From assembly GCA_030705695.1 (NCBI GenBank), contig JAUZPX010000099.1, forward strand, positions 1-6,816: a DNA stretch of 6,816 nucleotides, given 5' to 3'. Below, in pieces: positions 6,030 through 6,816 of this stretch (within the stretch, counting starts at the first letter, position 1; every line of letters begins with the position of its first letter). The notes under the pieces are model-generated. The model made no database searches. It saw only the letters and a list, made by a program, of their open reading frames with translations, and had not been told where the DNA came from. The position numbers and the translations under genes are program-made. The stretch comes from Bacillota bacterium (GTDB lineage: Bacteria; Bacillota; Clostridia; Oscillospirales; Acutalibacteraceae).

Positions 6030-6422
6030 ATGAAATTAAAAGAACATACGCCTGAATCAATTTTAATCATTGTTGCATTGTTTGCCGCTGCCATTTTAAT
6101 AGGCTATAATGCATTTTACATACCAAAACCTACAATATATCAAGTGCAGGATACAAATTCCGCACAATCTGCAACCGTTACAAATAGTTCTTTGAAAAGC
6201 ACTTCAAAAATTAAAAATGCTTCCGTAAAAATCAATATTAATACTGCCACTGCAAGTGATTTCGATCAAAATCTTACTGGAATCGGTCCTGTTATTGCTG
6301 AAAGAATCGTGAAATATCGTGAACAGCACGGTAATTTTAAGACAATTGATGACATTAAAAACGTAAAAGGCATTGGAGATGCACTATTTAAAAAAATTAA
6401 AGATAATATCACGGTTTCTTAA
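6030..6422 (+). CDS. Short membrane-anchored ComEA-like helix-hairpin-helix protein
   Basis: A 130-residue protein. Residues about 9-30 (ILIIVALFAAAILIGYNAFYI) are a single membrane anchor. Residues 31-65 are a Ser/Thr/Asn-rich linker. Residues 66-128 are a ComEA-type double helix-hairpin-helix domain: 'ININTATASDF', hairpin 1 'LTGIGPVIA' at 82-90, 'IVKYREQHGNFKTIDDIKNV', and hairpin 2 'VKGIGDALF' at 112-120. By family knowledge this fold binds double-stranded DNA without sequence preference, and anchored ComEA receives DNA at the outer membrane face during transformation. The SLBB domain that normally lies between anchor and hairpins in Firmicutes ComEA is missing, so this is a minimal version, and no comEB or comEC follows. 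It may work in DNA uptake or be a surface DNA-binding protein of another role. The ATG has AGGTG 5 bases upstream, and a good promoter precedes it. Confidence 0.88.
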   Translation: MKLKEHTPESILIIVALFAAAILIGYNAFYIPKPTIYQVQDTNSAQSATVTNSSLKSTSKIKNASVKININTATASDFDQNLTGIGPVIAERIVKYREQHGNFKTIDDIKNVKGIGDALFKKIKDNITVS

Positions 6423-6451
6423 TATAAAATTATTTTAGAATACTGTAAATC

Positions 6452-6487
6452 TTTACACCTGCTGGAGCATAAAAATATACATATAAT
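6452..6487 (+). promoter_or_regulatory. Possible promoter region of the aldo/keto reductase gene
   Basis: TTTACA (6452-6457) is followed 18 bases later by TATACA (6476-6481), and a perfect TATAAT lies at 6482-6487, but that box is too far from TTTACA (24 bases) to be its partner. Either box could serve; the exact promoter is unsettled. No terminator is visible between the ComEA-like gene and this point. Confidence 0.35.
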
Positions 6488-6508
6488 AAACTAAATGAGG
6501 ACGAGTAT

Positions 6509-6816
6509 ATGAATACCAGAATTAATCCAAAAAACGGCGATGAGTTATCAATTCTTGGCTTTGGATGCATGCGTCTTCCAAAAAACTTTGAAGAAGCACG
6601 CCGTGAAGTAATTCACGCAATTGATAGCGGCGTGAACTATTTTGATACTGCATATATATATGGAAATAATGAAATCGTTCTCGGCAATATTCTTTAAAAC
6701 GGATATCGTGAGAGTATAAAGCTCGCAACCAAAATTCCTCCTTATCTTATTAAAAAGAGAGATGATTTTGAAAATATTTTTAATGCGCAGCTTCAACGGC
6801 TTCAAACAGATTATAT
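6509..6816 (+). pseudogene. Aldo/keto reductase interrupted by an in-frame TAA (3' end outside window)
   Basis: The reading frame starts at ATG 6509 with a GAGG site 8 bases upstream. The first 62 codons match the N-terminus of aldo/keto reductases of the clostridial ferredoxin-containing kind: 'LGFGCMRLP', then 'GVNYFDTAYIYGNNE' with tetrad residues Asp46 and Tyr51. A TAA stop follows at 6695-6697. Beyond it the same frame continues without shift as 'NGYRESIKLATKIPPYL', with tetrad Lys75 in 'LATK', and then 'QLQRLQTDY', exactly the expected family sequence. One substitution, for example AAA to TAA in an expected 'LK.GYRE', explains the stop. Family members are NAD(P)H-dependent carbonyl reductases of about 370-380 residues. 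The 62-residue product would lack most of the barrel. Sequencing error is the main alternative, since the rest of the frame seems intact. Confidence 0.85.

Overview
The window looks like chromosomal DNA from a low-GC, Gram-positive anaerobe of the Clostridia, most plausibly an Oscillospiraceae/Ruminococcaceae-type gut or rumen bacterium. The grounds are AT-rich intergenic regions with sigma-A-like promoters, strong AGGAGG-type ribosome binding sites, TTG and GTG starts beside ATG, an M23 peptidase of a clostridial type, and a secreted leucine-rich-repeat protein ending in a dockerin. Genus cannot be fixed from this window.

Layout from left to right. (1) Positions 3-956 (+) hold the C-terminal part of a large FtsX/MacB-type ABC permease that begins outside the window. 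(2) Converging on it, a compact three-gene operon runs leftward from 2691 to 972: a small AbrB-fold regulator, an ABC ATPase and an ABC-2 permease. The genes overlap by 4 bases (ATGA and TTGA). A TTGACA/TATAAT promoter drives them, and it abuts a 13-bp hairpin terminator that closes the preceding unit. (3) Positions 2833-2992 hold a 160-bp element with imperfect 27-bp terminal inverted repeats and a core of about 51% GC in very AT-rich surroundings; it looks like a MITE or a structured intergenic repeat. (4) A secreted BspA-type leucine-rich-repeat protein with a FIVAR-like helical segment and a type I dockerin (4733-2997, -) has its own promoter and an approximately 85-nt leader. (5) An M23 cell-wall endopeptidase (5902-4916, -) starts at GTG. 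(6) Diverging from it is a short membrane-anchored ComEA-like helix-hairpin-helix protein (6030-6422, +). (7) The right edge holds the start of an aldo/keto reductase (6509 onward, +), broken by an in-frame TAA after 62 codons while homology continues downstream in the same frame.

The genes do not form one pathway. Two are envelope transport units (FtsX-type permease; AbrB-controlled ABC exporter), two are extracellular or cell-surface proteins (dockerin-LRR protein, M23 peptidase), one is a probable DNA-binding competence-type protein, and one is a disrupted redox enzyme. The items most worth a second look are the inverted-repeat element at 2833-2992, the LRR-FIVAR-dockerin protein as a non-enzymatic cellulosome-type component, and the interrupted reductase. 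I saw no CRISPR array, tRNA, rRNA, prophage or defence system.
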